DNA of 64,000 nucleotides from Bacillus sp. FJAT-18017 (GCF_001278805.1 NZ_CP012602.1:661001-725000), one strand, 5' to 3'. Shown: positions 53,083 to 62,815, counted from the first letter of the stretch. Numbers and translations are program-made. The notes: generated by a model from the letters alone, not told the origin.

Positions 53083-54021
53083 TTGATTTATTCAATGGGT
53101 AAGAACAATCATGATAATAGCAGCTGGACGGCACGCGCTGCCAGTAATGACATTTATAGAATCCTTGAAAGTAATCCAACAGGTTGTGTCCATAGTATTT
53201 TCACCAATAGTTTTAACTTATATTTTGGTGGACATTTAGTCCATGTTGGTGCCGCGGAAAATGGGTTATCCCCATTCGGTATTGGCCTGGATCAAAATGA
53301 TGTACAGCAGCTCTTACGAAGGATAAATGGGAAACAAACTGTAGTTTGGGATTCGTCGTCAAACACCCTTATTTTTTCTGAAGGAGCTTCCCTTTCGTTA
53401 GAGCAGGCGGAGCTGACAACTCACACGATCAATGGGTCTATGTGTAATCTTCCCCACCTAAAGGATAACTTTCTATTTGTTGCGGATAGGTTGCGTCAAG
53501 AGGAATGGCGAACAGGCTTGGTGGAAACGAATGAGGATAAAATCGTCCTAATAAAGTATTTGTTGGATCCAGTGTTCGATCAAAAGGATACTGTGTTTTT
53601 AAATAAATTGGACACCTTAAAAAAGCTTGCCCGTGGGGATCAAACCGTGGAGGCTGAAAGCGTATTTAATTATTGGATAGGTAGGGGCCTTGGGCTTACA
53701 CCAAGCGGGGACGATGTCATCACAGGGATTTGCGCCATTTTTTCAGCATTAAAGGGAACAAATAAAGCTTTCCAGGAGCAGTTGAGGTCCTATTTAGTAG
53801 AATATGGCCGTGAGAGGACAACACATATTGCGCTGGAATACCTTTTGTATGCTACTGAAAATAAATTTCACTCACATCTAATTCAGATGTGTCACGTTAT
53901 GGATAAACCACGTGGGCCAGAGTTTTTGGCTGCCCTTGAAGAAATTAGAAAAATAGGTCATACATCTGGGGCGGATACTATAATAGGTATTTTGTTAGGA
54001 ATAAATGCCTTGGATATTTAG
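53083..54021 (+). CDS. allH: DUF2877 protein, oxamate carbamoyltransferase subunit AllH
   Basis: A protein of about 312 residues of the DUF2877 family. It carries LYFGGHLVHVGAAENGLSPF (about 45-64) and the family's signature GRGLGLTPSGDDVITGICAI (about 204-223). In E. coli the DUF2877 protein YlbF (AllH), with FdrA (AllF) and YlbE (AllG), makes the carbamoyltransferase that turns oxalurate into oxamate and carbamoyl phosphate. TTG at 53083 is preferred because GGGGTG lies 6 nt upstream; a GTG at 53074 would overlap that site. It lies far from fdrA here, unlike the compact E. coli cluster. Confidence 0.8.
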   Translation: MIYSMGKNNHDNSSWTARAASNDIYRILESNPTGCVHSIFTNSFNLYFGGHLVHVGAAENGLSPFGIGLDQNDVQQLLRRINGKQTVVWDSSSNTLIFSEGASLSLEQAELTTHTINGSMCNLPHLKDNFLFVADRLRQEEWRTGLVETNEDKIVLIKYLLDPVFDQKDTVFLNKLDTLKKLARGDQTVEAESVFNYWIGRGLGLTPSGDDVITGICAIFSALKGTNKAFQEQLRSYLVEYGRERTTHIALEYLLYATENKFHSHLIQMCHVMDKPRGPEFLAALEEIRKIGHTSGADTIIGILLGINALDI

Positions 54022-54060
54022 AAAGGCTAACTTTAAAAACTAGAAAAGAAGGGGATTGCC

Positions 54061-55425
54061 ATTAAGGAATTATTAAAATCAAGCAATTGGATCTCGGGCT
54101 TACAGTGGCTCTTTTTTATTTTTACAAACATTGTGGTTATCCCAATCACAGTGGGAGCTGCTTTTGAACTTGAGCCAAGTAAAATTGTCAGTTTGCTGCA
54201 GCTATCCTTTATTCTCACTGGTTTGGCATGTATCGTTCAGGCGATTTTTGGACATAAACGTGCCATTATGGAAGGTCAATCAGGACTTTGGTGGGGGATT
54301 ATTTTAAGTCTTTGTACTACAGCTGCTGCGCAAGGTATGCCTTTACCAGTTTTGGGTGGTAGTCTCACAGTCGGTATTATTATTTCTGCAATTTTGACGC
54401 TTATTATAGGTGTGACCGGTTTTGGACCTAGCCTTGCAAAGTTATTTAACCCTGCCGTGATGGGTGTATTTATGTTTTTGTTCGGATGTCAATTGATTGG
54501 TATTTTCCTGAAGGGAATGCTTGGTATTCCATTTGGCAACCAGACTCAAGGTGCACAAATTGATTTGTCGATTTCTCTATTATCGATCATTATTGCGATT
54601 TTTGTCATTGTGATAAGCGTTAAGGCTTCTCCAAGCGTGAGACGCTATGGTTTGCTGCTTGGTATTATTGTTGGTTGGATTGCTTATGCGCTTATTTTTG
54701 AAACTGAAAGTCAAGTTAGCCAAGTTTCATCATTTGCAATTGAATTATTTCCATTAGGGAAACCAGCTTGGGACATAGGTATCATTGTCACAACCATTCT
54801 TGCAGGTTTACTTAATACGGCAAATACGTTTGGAGCTCTAAAAGGGACCGATGAAATGTACAAGGAACAGACAACCAATTCCCAATATCGGGCATCCTTT
54901 ACCATTACTGGTATTTTCACCATGCTTGCTGGTGTGCTTGGTCTCGTTCCTTATTCACCTTATGTGTCGTCAATCGGCTTTCTTAGCCAAACGGGAATAA
55001 TAAAAAGGATTCCATTTATCCTTGGCGGATTCATGTTTATGGTAATGGGACTTATTCCTCCAGTAGGGCACTTTTTCTCTCAATTGCCTTTGAGTATAGG
55101 AAGCGCCGTGTTATTTGTCTCATATTTGCTGCTGCTGAATTCATCCTTGAGTTTCTTTAAACAAGTTAAATTTAATACGGTAAATGCTTACCGATCGGCT
55201 GTTCCGCTGTTTGTTGGTATCATTATCATGACACTGCCGGCATCTTACTTTTTATCGATTCCAAGTGTTATTCGCCCTCTTCTTAGCAGCGGTTTACTAA
55301 TGGGGATTATTTTGGCACTCCTTATGGAAAATTTGTTTGATTGGGATCGCTATGGTGTAGAAGATGAAAGCAAAGAAGAAAAAAAGGAAAATAAGGTTTT
55401 TAAAATAAACCTGAGAGCAAAATGA
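54061..55425 (+). CDS. NCS2-like purine/xanthine permease, apparent ATT start
   Basis: A permease of about 454 residues with 12 or more membrane segments, resembling NCS2 xanthine/uracil permeases (YbbY/PucJ-like). It has MEGQSGLWWGIILSLCTTAA, TVGIIISAILTLIIGVTG, NTANTFGALKGTDEMY and VGHFFSQLPLSIGSAVL. The frame is open upstream of the first canonical start (GTG 54133, inside membrane segment 1). AAGAAGGGG lies 6 nt before an in-frame ATT at 54061 that gives KELLKSSNWISGLQWLFFIF. No ATG, GTG or TTG lies in frame between 54037 and 54133. It follows allH by 39 bp. Confidence 0.85.
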   Translation: MKELLKSSNWISGLQWLFFIFTNIVVIPITVGAAFELEPSKIVSLLQLSFILTGLACIVQAIFGHKRAIMEGQSGLWWGIILSLCTTAAAQGMPLPVLGGSLTVGIIISAILTLIIGVTGFGPSLAKLFNPAVMGVFMFLFGCQLIGIFLKGMLGIPFGNQTQGAQIDLSISLLSIIIAIFVIVISVKASPSVRRYGLLLGIIVGWIAYALIFETESQVSQVSSFAIELFPLGKPAWDIGIIVTTILAGLLNTANTFGALKGTDEMYKEQTTNSQYRASFTITGIFTMLAGVLGLVPYSPYVSSIGFLSQTGIIKRIPFILGGFMFMVMGLIPPVGHFFSQLPLSIGSAVLFVSYLLLLNSSLSFFKQVKFNTVNAYRSAVPLFVGIIIMTLPASYFLSIPSVIRPLLSSGLLMGIILALLMENLFDWDRYGVEDESKEEKKENKVFKINLRAK

Positions 55426-55432
55426 TGAATAA

Positions 55433-55471
55433 AGAAAAGGGCTGAGAGTTTCTTCTCAAGCCCTTTTCTCT
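55433..55471. terminator. Bidirectional terminator
   Basis: AAAAGGGCTGAGAG / CTC..AGCCCTTTT with a TTTCTT loop. It lies between the convergent permease and esterase genes. Confidence 0.85.
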
Positions 55472-56359
55472 TTACTTATTCAAGTGTAAATTCAAAAAAG
55501 CGACGACCTCATCAAACGCTTGCTGGACAAGTGGATTTTGCCAATCTTCATCAAACACATGCTTGCCTCCGGGAATTGTTATCAATTTACTCTTAACACC
55601 AGCCTCTTTCAATGTTTCCGCCATCAATACGGATTGCTGATACGGAACGTCCTCATCATTTGTTCCGTGCAAAAGCAGTGTTGGCGGAAATTCAGGTTGA
55701 ACAAGTTTGAGTGGGCAGAATTCTGAAAGTTTTTCCTTTTCCAAGCTTGAATCAAGACCGCTGATTTTGTCAATCCAGACTCCTTGCTGTCTAGCGTGCA
55801 TATAGATGGCATACCGTTTTTCGATTGGGCCGACAGTAATGATGCTATCCGAAACGAGCATGTTGGCAAGTTCTTTTGGAACGCTAGTCATACTTAAATA
55901 ATGAGGACTTGGCTTTATTGCCCAATCTCCAGTAATATCACCATAACCGTAAAATGAAACAATCGCGTTTGGTTTTTTCTTAAAGGTTCCTGACAGGAGG
56001 GCTAGATATCCGCCAGCCGATCCACCAATTACAGCTATCTTTTCTGGATCATAATCAAACTCTTTAGCACCTTCGTTTTCAACCCAGTAAAGCGCATCGG
56101 CAATATCCGTTTGGATGTCGGAAAGTTTGGATTCAGGAGCTAACCGATAATCGATAGAAAAAATGTTAAAGCCAGCTCGGTTATAAAATTCAATTTGTTC
56201 GGCTTTCAAATCCTCGCGAGATCCCCAAAATAAACCGCCTCCGTGAATATAGACAATAATCGGGCGGGACTTTTGAGGGACGGGGTAAAAGTCCCCTTTT
56301 ATCTCAAAATTGGTTTCTCGTTTAAACACAATCGTAGTTTTCATCCTGGTGTCACACAC
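55472..56359 (-). CDS. Alpha/beta hydrolase, HSL-type esterase
   Basis: A 295-residue alpha/beta hydrolase. It has the HGGG oxyanion motif in VYIHGGGLFWGSR (about 31-43), the nucleophile elbow GGSAGGYLALLSG (about 111-123, Ser near 113), the Asp region in LHGTNDEDVPYQQ (about 228-240) and the His near 264 in GGKHVFDE. It is an esterase or carboxylic-ester hydrolase of the HSL group. ATG/GTG starts within six codons of each other are both possible. Its place in the ureide cluster is not explained by a known step; it may be a passenger. Confidence 0.88.
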   Translation of the reverse strand: MCDTRMKTTIVFKRETNFEIKGDFYPVPQKSRPIIVYIHGGGLFWGSREDLKAEQIEFYNRAGFNIFSIDYRLAPESKLSDIQTDIADALYWVENEGAKEFDYDPEKIAVIGGSAGGYLALLSGTFKKKPNAIVSFYGYGDITGDWAIKPSPHYLSMTSVPKELANMLVSDSIITVGPIEKRYAIYMHARQQGVWIDKISGLDSSLEKEKLSEFCPLKLVQPEFPPTLLLHGTNDEDVPYQQSVLMAETLKEAGVKSKLITIPGGKHVFDEDWQNPLVQQAFDEVVAFLNLHLNK

Positions 56360-56483
56360 TCTTTCATTGATTAAATTAGTATATCTTATCCCGCTCTTAA
56401 GGGACTAACATTATTATTGTATAATAATTAGAAGGATATTTCGATAGGTGAGATATTAATCTAAGAGGAAAGGACTGCGGCAG

Positions 56484-58148
56484 ATGGAGTTTAAAGTAAG
56501 AGATATGCTGGAAATGGAATCCCTTAATGGCGCTGTAGTCTTAGGGGGGAGAAATTATTTAAATAATAATATTGAAGGTGTGACCATTATGGAAGCACCT
56601 GATATTGAAAAATGGATAAAAGGTGGGGAAGTAATTTTAACTAGCCTATATTCAATTCGCTCCTTTGGTGAAATGGAACAAAAAGAGTTCATCAATAAAT
56701 TAGCAAAAAAAGGGGTTAGTGCCCTTGTCATAAAAAAGGTTGATACTGAGATATCGGGCCAATTAATTGAAGCGGGTGAAAAATTCGGGCTGCCAATCAT
56801 TCAGCTGCCTAAAGAGACCCTCTTTGTTGATGTCATGTATCCGATAATGGGAGAACTTTTCAATAATCAAGTAAAAAAACTGCAGTACTACAAAGAAATT
56901 CATGATCAATTTACCGCTCTCTCACTTGCTGACCAAGGACCAGATAAAATAATCAGTACGCTTGAGAAGTTAATTGGTAATCCGGTTGCTCTTTATGACC
57001 GGAATTTCCGTTGTATTGTGTCAACTCTTCCATCTCTGGCAACATTTGAAATGGTTGAAAAAGTTCATGTTTACGGACAGACCGAGGGAATTAAATTCCC
57101 TCATTATCGGCAAATTGTGAAGTATCCGGAATTGGACAACATAATGGGCCACCAAATTGTCGTTCCGATTGATACGCTAAATCACAATAGAAAGTATTTG
57201 TTAATTGGCGAAATGAATAAATCGCTAGGGGAACTTGATTTAATCGCTGTTGAAAACGCAGCAACATCTTTGTCTCTCGAATTTGTTAAACAGTTTGCTG
57301 TTGCTGAGGTTGAGAAGAAATATAAAATTGACCTAATTGAAGAGCTGATAAGCGGGAATATCCAATCGATAGAAGCTATCTACGAGAAGGCAAAACTGAT
57401 TGGCTGGGATTTGGATGGTATTTTTGTTGCTGTCTTATTCAAAATAAATCGTTTTACTGATACGGGTTCAAAGAGACTAACTAACAGAGGGATTTCGGAT
57501 CGGAGCCATTTCGTGGTTAACGAAGCCATTCATCATTACTTGCCTGATGGAATTGTTGCGAATAAAGGCAATATATTTATTGTTCTTTGGAAAGTAGAGA
57601 AAACGAGCAATCATGATTCTTCTTGGATGGGGCAAATAAAGAAAACTTCACATGACATTCTAGAAATGATAAAAAAACAAGTAAAAGACATTGTCATTCA
57701 AGTGGGGATAGGAAATATAGCATCCAGTGTTATAGACATGCCTAAAAGCTATAAGGAAGCACATGATGCACTGGATTTAGGGGAAACAATTAATGGCATA
57801 GAATCAATAACTGCCTTTTCAGAATTAGGGATTTTTAGACTTTTACGCTATATTGAAGACCCGTCAATCTTGCATCAGTCTATTCCTTCATCTCTGAAGG
57901 AATTGCTCTCATACCAACAAGCAAATAAGGCCGATTTGCTTAACACATTACAAACCTTTTTGGAATGCAACCAAAACGCTGCCCAAACAGCCAAACTTCT
58001 ATATATTCATTATAAAACTGTCATTTACCGTTTGGATAGAATAAAAGAAATTACTGGTATGAACTTTGAGGATTCAGAAGAAATGTTGTCCGTAAGGGTT
58101 GGGCTAAAGATTCATGAATTTCTTCAACGAGAGCAAAAAGAGTCTTAA
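56484..58148 (+). CDS. PucR-family transcriptional regulator, second paralogue
   Basis: A 554-residue PucR-family regulator. The N-terminal PucR domain has GVTIMEAPDIEKWIKGGEVI and FGLPIIQLPKETLFVDVMYP. A GGDEF-like middle covers about 290-420, and the helix-turn-helix is in LECNQNAAQTAKLLYIHYKT followed by VIYRLDRIKEITGM. It is only distantly like the first PucR. Two regulators suggest separate signals or targets for uptake and breakdown. ATG has an AAAGGA site (GAGGAAAGG). It precedes and is co-directional with the allC-allE-allD genes but ends in a terminator. Confidence 0.88.
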   Translation: MEFKVRDMLEMESLNGAVVLGGRNYLNNNIEGVTIMEAPDIEKWIKGGEVILTSLYSIRSFGEMEQKEFINKLAKKGVSALVIKKVDTEISGQLIEAGEKFGLPIIQLPKETLFVDVMYPIMGELFNNQVKKLQYYKEIHDQFTALSLADQGPDKIISTLEKLIGNPVALYDRNFRCIVSTLPSLATFEMVEKVHVYGQTEGIKFPHYRQIVKYPELDNIMGHQIVVPIDTLNHNRKYLLIGEMNKSLGELDLIAVENAATSLSLEFVKQFAVAEVEKKYKIDLIEELISGNIQSIEAIYEKAKLIGWDLDGIFVAVLFKINRFTDTGSKRLTNRGISDRSHFVVNEAIHHYLPDGIVANKGNIFIVLWKVEKTSNHDSSWMGQIKKTSHDILEMIKKQVKDIVIQVGIGNIASSVIDMPKSYKEAHDALDLGETINGIESITAFSELGIFRLLRYIEDPSILHQSIPSSLKELLSYQQANKADLLNTLQTFLECNQNAAQTAKLLYIHYKTVIYRLDRIKEITGMNFEDSEEMLSVRVGLKIHEFLQREQKES

Positions 58149-58218
58149 TCTTGAACGGAGAGATAATGATCATATCAAAAATCTATAGGTCCTTATTTCT
58201 GCCTTTGTCAGATGATAA

Positions 58219-58272
58219 GAAAAAAACCGACTCTATTCCCCAGATTTCTGGAACAGGGTCGGTTTTTTCTAT
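58219..58272 (+). terminator. Rho-independent terminator
   Basis: AAAAAACCGACTCTATTCC / GGAACAGGGTCGGTTTTTT (with mismatches), followed by CTATTTTTT, ending the second pucR gene. Confidence 0.88.
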
Positions 58273-58535
58273 TTTTTAGGGTGAATAATTACCTTTGTTA
58301 TCCAGATGAAACGTTTTTTATCCATTTTGGACAAGAAAGATAACTATCTTTATCCACAAGTCATAAAGACTTAATCATGCGATACGCTTACAATTATAGA
58401 TAGGCGCCAATAGGACTTGGATTAAAAAGTAGTCTGCTGGGATAAGGAATAGCCTCCATTGAGATAATAATGAACGTTAATATGAAAATGTTTAAATCCA
58501 AAGGTTTTACATAAAGAGGGAAAGGTAGATGGAAG

Positions 58536-59798
58536 TTGGGAAACATACTAAAAGCAACTGGTAAAGAGCTTGATGTACTGGCTGAAGAAACGGCTCAAAA
58601 GCTTGAGTGGTTAGGCGGATTCGGGATGGATCCTGAAGGTGGAGTATCACGTCTGCTTTATTCAAAAGAATGGGTCGAGGGACAAAATGCGTTAAAGGAA
58701 TGGATGGAAAACGAGGATCTTGAAGTTCATTTTGATGAGGTTGGAAATCTATTTGGCACATTAAAAGGAAAAAATACAAATGAAACAGTTCTGACTGGTT
58801 CGCATGTTGATACTGTAAAAAACGGCGGCCGCTATGATGGAGCATATGGAATTGTTGCAGGCATATTGGCATTAAAATACTTGAAAGAACAGTTCGGTCA
58901 GCCACTTCGAAACATTGAAGTCGTTTCAATGGCAGAAGAAGAAGGAAGCCGTTTTCCTTATACGTTTTGGGGATCAAAAAACATTGTTGGTTTAGCAAAA
59001 CGTGAAGACGTTGAAACGATTACAGATTTTGATGGTATTCCATTCATTGAAGCAATGTCTAAGGCAGGGTTTGGCTTCAAGGACGAATCAATAGGGCCGC
59101 GCAATGACTTGAAATCTTTTGTTGAGGTTCATGTAGAGCAAGGAAGCGTCTTAGAAACTGAAGGAAAATCTGTTGGAGTTGTTCATAGTATTGTAGGCCA
59201 AAGACGATATACGGTTGAAATAACAGGTGAGGCCAATCATGCTGGTACAACGCCAATGGGTTACAGGAAAGACGCGGTTTTTGCAGCGAGCCAAATGATA
59301 TATGAAATTATCTCAATGGCAAAGGAAACCGGGGATCCGCTTGTCACAACAGTGGGTAAAATTGAAGCTCAGCCAAACATTGTAAATGTCGTGCCAGGAA
59401 AAGCTATTTTCACGATTGATGTCCGTCATACCGATAAAGAAGCGATTGTTTCGTTTACGGAAAAAATGACCGCAAGAATCAATGATATCTCAAAAGAGCA
59501 CGATGTTGAAACGGTAATCGATATGTGGATGGATGCTGATCCGGTCCCAATGGATCAAGAGGTTGTTGGGCTTATAGAAAAACAATGTAAAGAAAACGGT
59601 CTAAATTATAAGTTGATGCATAGCGGCGCTGGCCATGATTCTCAAATTTTTGCACCGGTTATACCAACAGCGATGCTATTTGTACCTAGTCTAAAAGGAA
59701 TAAGTCATAACCCGATGGAATATACAAAGCCGGCCGATTTGGCGGAAGGTGTTAAGGCACTCATTGGTGCCCTTTATGAATTGGGATATAAGGAATAA
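58536..59798 (+). CDS. allC: Allantoate amidohydrolase (AllC, M20-type)
   Basis: A 420-residue M20/M28-type amidohydrolase: TGSHVDTVKNGGRYDGAYGI (metal-binding His and Asp), MAEEEGSRFPYTFWGSKNIV (catalytic Glu-Glu pair), VEVHVEQGSVLE and HSGAGHDSQIFA at the C terminus. The pattern fits AllC-type enzymes that convert allantoate to ureidoglycine, releasing NH3 and CO2. TTG at 58536 is the best start; no ATG is in frame near it. It opens the allC-allE-allD-allD-fdrA unit. Confidence 0.93.
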   Translation: MGNILKATGKELDVLAEETAQKLEWLGGFGMDPEGGVSRLLYSKEWVEGQNALKEWMENEDLEVHFDEVGNLFGTLKGKNTNETVLTGSHVDTVKNGGRYDGAYGIVAGILALKYLKEQFGQPLRNIEVVSMAEEEGSRFPYTFWGSKNIVGLAKREDVETITDFDGIPFIEAMSKAGFGFKDESIGPRNDLKSFVEVHVEQGSVLETEGKSVGVVHSIVGQRRYTVEITGEANHAGTTPMGYRKDAVFAASQMIYEIISMAKETGDPLVTTVGKIEAQPNIVNVVPGKAIFTIDVRHTDKEAIVSFTEKMTARINDISKEHDVETVIDMWMDADPVPMDQEVVGLIEKQCKENGLNYKLMHSGAGHDSQIFAPVIPTAMLFVPSLKGISHNPMEYTKPADLAEGVKALIGALYELGYKE

Positions 59799-59875
59799 GA
59801 ATGGTCATTCCAGCTTGTTATTATTAGGTTTATTAAACCTTTATTAAAAATTCGTATATAGAGGAGAATGTAAAG

Positions 59876-60640
59876 ATGGGTTATCCAAAAGATTTACTAT
59901 CAAGCAGGTCAATTATTAAACATGGCAAATATGCTCTAATTGCACCAGAAGGCTTAGTGAACAACGTTGTTCCTGGATTTGAAAATTGCACAATGTCCAT
60001 TTTAGGTTCACCGAAACTGGGTGCAAGCTTTGTGGATTATATCATCACAATGCATGAAGGCGGCAAGAATAGCGAAGGGTTCTGTGGGCAGGAAGATGTT
60101 GAGTCATTTGTCTACGTCCTAGGCGGAAAAGTAAAGGCAACTGCCGATGGCAAGGATTATATTTTACAAGAAAGCGGCTATCTATATTGCCCTCCAGGAG
60201 TAAAAATGTACTTGGAAAACGTCGAATCCGGGGATTCTCGTCTATTCCTTTACAAACAAAAATATAAGCCATTAGAAGGCCGTAAGCCATGGGCCGTTTC
60301 CGGTCATGCAAATGATATCGAATATAGGGACTACGATGAGATGCATAACGTTCATATAAAAGATCTATTGCCGATGGATCTCGATTTCGATATGAATTTC
60401 CACATCCTTTCATTCGACCCTGCAGCTAGCCATCCATTTATTGAAACACATGTCCAGGAGCATGGTGCATACCTCTTGTCTGGAGAAGGTATGTATAACC
60501 TGGATAACGAATGGATTCCAGTTAAAAAAGGCGATTACATCTTTATGGGACCTTATGTCCATCAGGCTGCATATGCAGTTGGAAGAGAACCACTGACATA
60601 TGTTTACTCAAAAGATTGTAATCGGGATGCATCATTATAA
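59876..60640 (+). CDS. allE: (S)-ureidoglycine aminohydrolase (AllE)
   Basis: A 254-residue bicupin protein. It opens YPKDLLSSRSIIKHGKYALI and has the cupin strands FVYVLGGKVKATADGKDYIL (about 80-99) and the C-terminal cupin FIETHVQEHGAYLLSGEGMY with Glu-x-His-x-Gln/His metal ligands. The family is Mn2+-dependent and converts (S)-ureidoglycine to (S)-ureidoglycolate, releasing ammonia. ATG has a GAGGAG site. It lies between allC and allD, the known order of the pathway. Confidence 0.93.
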   Translation: MGYPKDLLSSRSIIKHGKYALIAPEGLVNNVVPGFENCTMSILGSPKLGASFVDYIITMHEGGKNSEGFCGQEDVESFVYVLGGKVKATADGKDYILQESGYLYCPPGVKMYLENVESGDSRLFLYKQKYKPLEGRKPWAVSGHANDIEYRDYDEMHNVHIKDLLPMDLDFDMNFHILSFDPAASHPFIETHVQEHGAYLLSGEGMYNLDNEWIPVKKGDYIFMGPYVHQAAYAVGREPLTYVYSKDCNRDASL

Positions 60641-60664
60641 TATTGCCAACGAAGAGGTGTCACC

Positions 60665-61714
60665 ATGAGATTAAAAAGAGAGGACTTAAATAGTCTAATC
60701 AAAAATAAGCTTCATAATGCAGGCCTTAATGAGGAACACGCCGGGATAGCCGCGGACGTCCTTGTATTTGCAGACGAAAGAGGAATTCATTCCCACGGAG
60801 CAATGCGTGTGGAGTACTATGCTGAAAGAATTGCAAAGGGCGGGATAAATACAAATCCTGACTTTAAGTTTGAGAAAACCGGACCAGCAACAGGCATCTT
60901 TCACGGTGATGGCGGCAATGGCCATGCCGCTGCAAAGCTTGCTATGGACGAAGCAATTAAAATGGCAAAAGAAAGTGGCGTTGCAATTGTTGGGGTCAGG
61001 GATATTTCCCATAGCGGAGCGATATCCTATTTTACTCACCAAGCAGCAGATCAGGATCTGATTGGCATTTCGGTTTGCCAATCCGACCCGATGGTTGTTC
61101 CATTCGGCGGAGCCGAGCCTTATTATGGTACAAACCCTATTGCCTTTGCTGCTCCGAGCAGCGATGGCAGAAAGATTACTTTGGATATGGCAACAACTGT
61201 CCAGGCCTGGGGGAAAATCCTTCATGCCAGATCAAAGAATGAGTCGATTCCGGATACATGGGCAGTGGATAAAAACGGGGAACCGACAACTGATCCGTTC
61301 AGTGTGAACGCGCTGTTGCCAATTGCAGGCCCTAAAGGCTATGGCCTGGCAATGATGGTTGATGTACTATCCGGAATCCTATTAGGACTTCCGTTTGGAA
61401 ATAAAGTTTCATCTATGTACGAAGATTTAACTGAATACCGGAAATTGGGTCAACTCCATATTGTCATTAATCCGGAATTCTTTACAGGAATAACTGGCTT
61501 CAAGAAGGATATATCGCAAACAATGGACGACTTGAATCAAATCAAACCTGCAACCGGGTTTTCAAAGGTTCTTTTCCCTGGACAGAATAATGATTTCGTC
61601 ATAGCAGATTACAATGAAAATGGCATTGAAATCGTAGATGATATTTATGAATATTTAACCTCGGATGTCATTCATAACAATCAATATGATCATAAGGATC
61701 CATTTGCAAAATAA
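60665..61714 (+). CDS. allD: Ureidoglycolate dehydrogenase (AllD), first copy
   Basis: A 349-residue dehydrogenase of the LDH2/MDH2 (AllD) family. It has HSHGAMRVEYYAERIAKGGI (about 38-57), with the catalytic His region VGVRDISHSGAISYF near 105-119, PYYGTNPIAFAAPSSDGRKI and TLDMATTVQAWGKI. The family oxidises (S)-ureidoglycolate to oxalurate with NAD(P). ATG has an AAGAGGTG site. It lies 24 bp after allE and 41 bp before a very similar paralogue. Confidence 0.93.
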   Translation: MRLKREDLNSLIKNKLHNAGLNEEHAGIAADVLVFADERGIHSHGAMRVEYYAERIAKGGINTNPDFKFEKTGPATGIFHGDGGNGHAAAKLAMDEAIKMAKESGVAIVGVRDISHSGAISYFTHQAADQDLIGISVCQSDPMVVPFGGAEPYYGTNPIAFAAPSSDGRKITLDMATTVQAWGKILHARSKNESIPDTWAVDKNGEPTTDPFSVNALLPIAGPKGYGLAMMVDVLSGILLGLPFGNKVSSMYEDLTEYRKLGQLHIVINPEFFTGITGFKKDISQTMDDLNQIKPATGFSKVLFPGQNNDFVIADYNENGIEIVDDIYEYLTSDVIHNNQYDHKDPFAK

Positions 61715-61755
61715 TTGATAGATTCAATACAGCTAGGCGTAAGGGGTGAAAAGGA

Positions 61756-62805
61756 ATGAGATTAACTAAAGACCAATTGAAGAATTTAATGGCAACAAAG
61801 CTTCAGAAGGCTGGATTAACAGAAGAGCATGCTGCCATCGTAGCAGATGTGCTTGCTCATGCTGATGCTAGGGGTATCCACTCTCATGGTGCAATGCGTG
61901 TCGAATATTATGCCGAAAGAATTGCTAAGGGTGGGATCAATAATAACCCCGAATTTAAGTTTGAAAAAACGGGCCCTTGCACGGCAGTCTTTGACGGTGA
62001 TAATGGAGCGGGACATGTCGGAGCAAAAGTAGCGATGGATGAAGCAATAAAAATGGCTAAAGAAAATGGGGTTGCTGTGGTAGGTGTTAGGAGAATCGGC
62101 CATAGTGGTGCGCTTTCTTATTTTGTCCAACAGGCTGTTAACGAGAATTTGATTGGTATTTCTGTTTGTCAATCAGATCCGATGGTTGTTCCTTATGGCG
62201 GTTCAGAGCCTTACTACGGTACCAATCCAATTGCTTTTGCTGCACCAGGGAAGGACGGGAAGCATATCACGTTTGATATGGCGACCACCGTACAGGCCTG
62301 GGGGAAAATTCTTCATGCTAGATCGAAAAATGAATCCATTCCTGATACATGGGCTGTTGATAGCAACGGAGAGCCAACAACAGATCCATTTAAAGTAAAT
62401 GCATTATTACCTATTGCTGGTCCAAAGGGATACGGGCTTATGATGATGGTTGATGTTTTATCTGGAATCCTGCTTGGTCTTCCGTTTGGAAACAAGGTAT
62501 CTTCCATGTATCACGATTTGACTGAGTATCGAAATCTTGGACAACTTCATATTGTTATTAATCCTGAATTTTTCACAAACCTTCAGGCATTCCAAGAAGG
62601 CATTGCAGCTACGATGAAGGATCTTAATAACATTAAGCCTGCTCCTGGCTTTGATAAAGTTTCTTACCCTGGGCAAAGAAGTGCTGAAAGGGAAAAGAAA
62701 TATGAAGAGGACGGCATTGAAATAGTCGATCATATTTATGAGTATTTAAATTCAGATGTTGTGCACAACAATGCGTATGACAACAAAAGTCCTTTTGCTA
62801 AGTAA
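61756..62805 (+). CDS. allD: Ureidoglycolate dehydrogenase (AllD), second copy
   Basis: A 349-residue tandem paralogue of its neighbour, same length, with the same motifs: ADARGIHSHGAMRVEYYAER, VGVRRIGHSGALSYF and SEPYYGTNPIAFAAPGKDGK. The two differ throughout, most strongly in loops and in the C-terminal region, so the duplication is not recent. They could work on different 2-hydroxyacid substrates, form mixed oligomers or serve as a dosage pair. ATG has a GGGGTG site. Confidence 0.92.
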   Translation: MRLTKDQLKNLMATKLQKAGLTEEHAAIVADVLAHADARGIHSHGAMRVEYYAERIAKGGINNNPEFKFEKTGPCTAVFDGDNGAGHVGAKVAMDEAIKMAKENGVAVVGVRRIGHSGALSYFVQQAVNENLIGISVCQSDPMVVPYGGSEPYYGTNPIAFAAPGKDGKHITFDMATTVQAWGKILHARSKNESIPDTWAVDSNGEPTTDPFKVNALLPIAGPKGYGLMMMVDVLSGILLGLPFGNKVSSMYHDLTEYRNLGQLHIVINPEFFTNLQAFQEGIAATMKDLNNIKPAPGFDKVSYPGQRSAEREKKYEEDGIEIVDHIYEYLNSDVVHNNAYDNKSPFAK

Positions 62806-62815
62806 AAGTAGAAAC

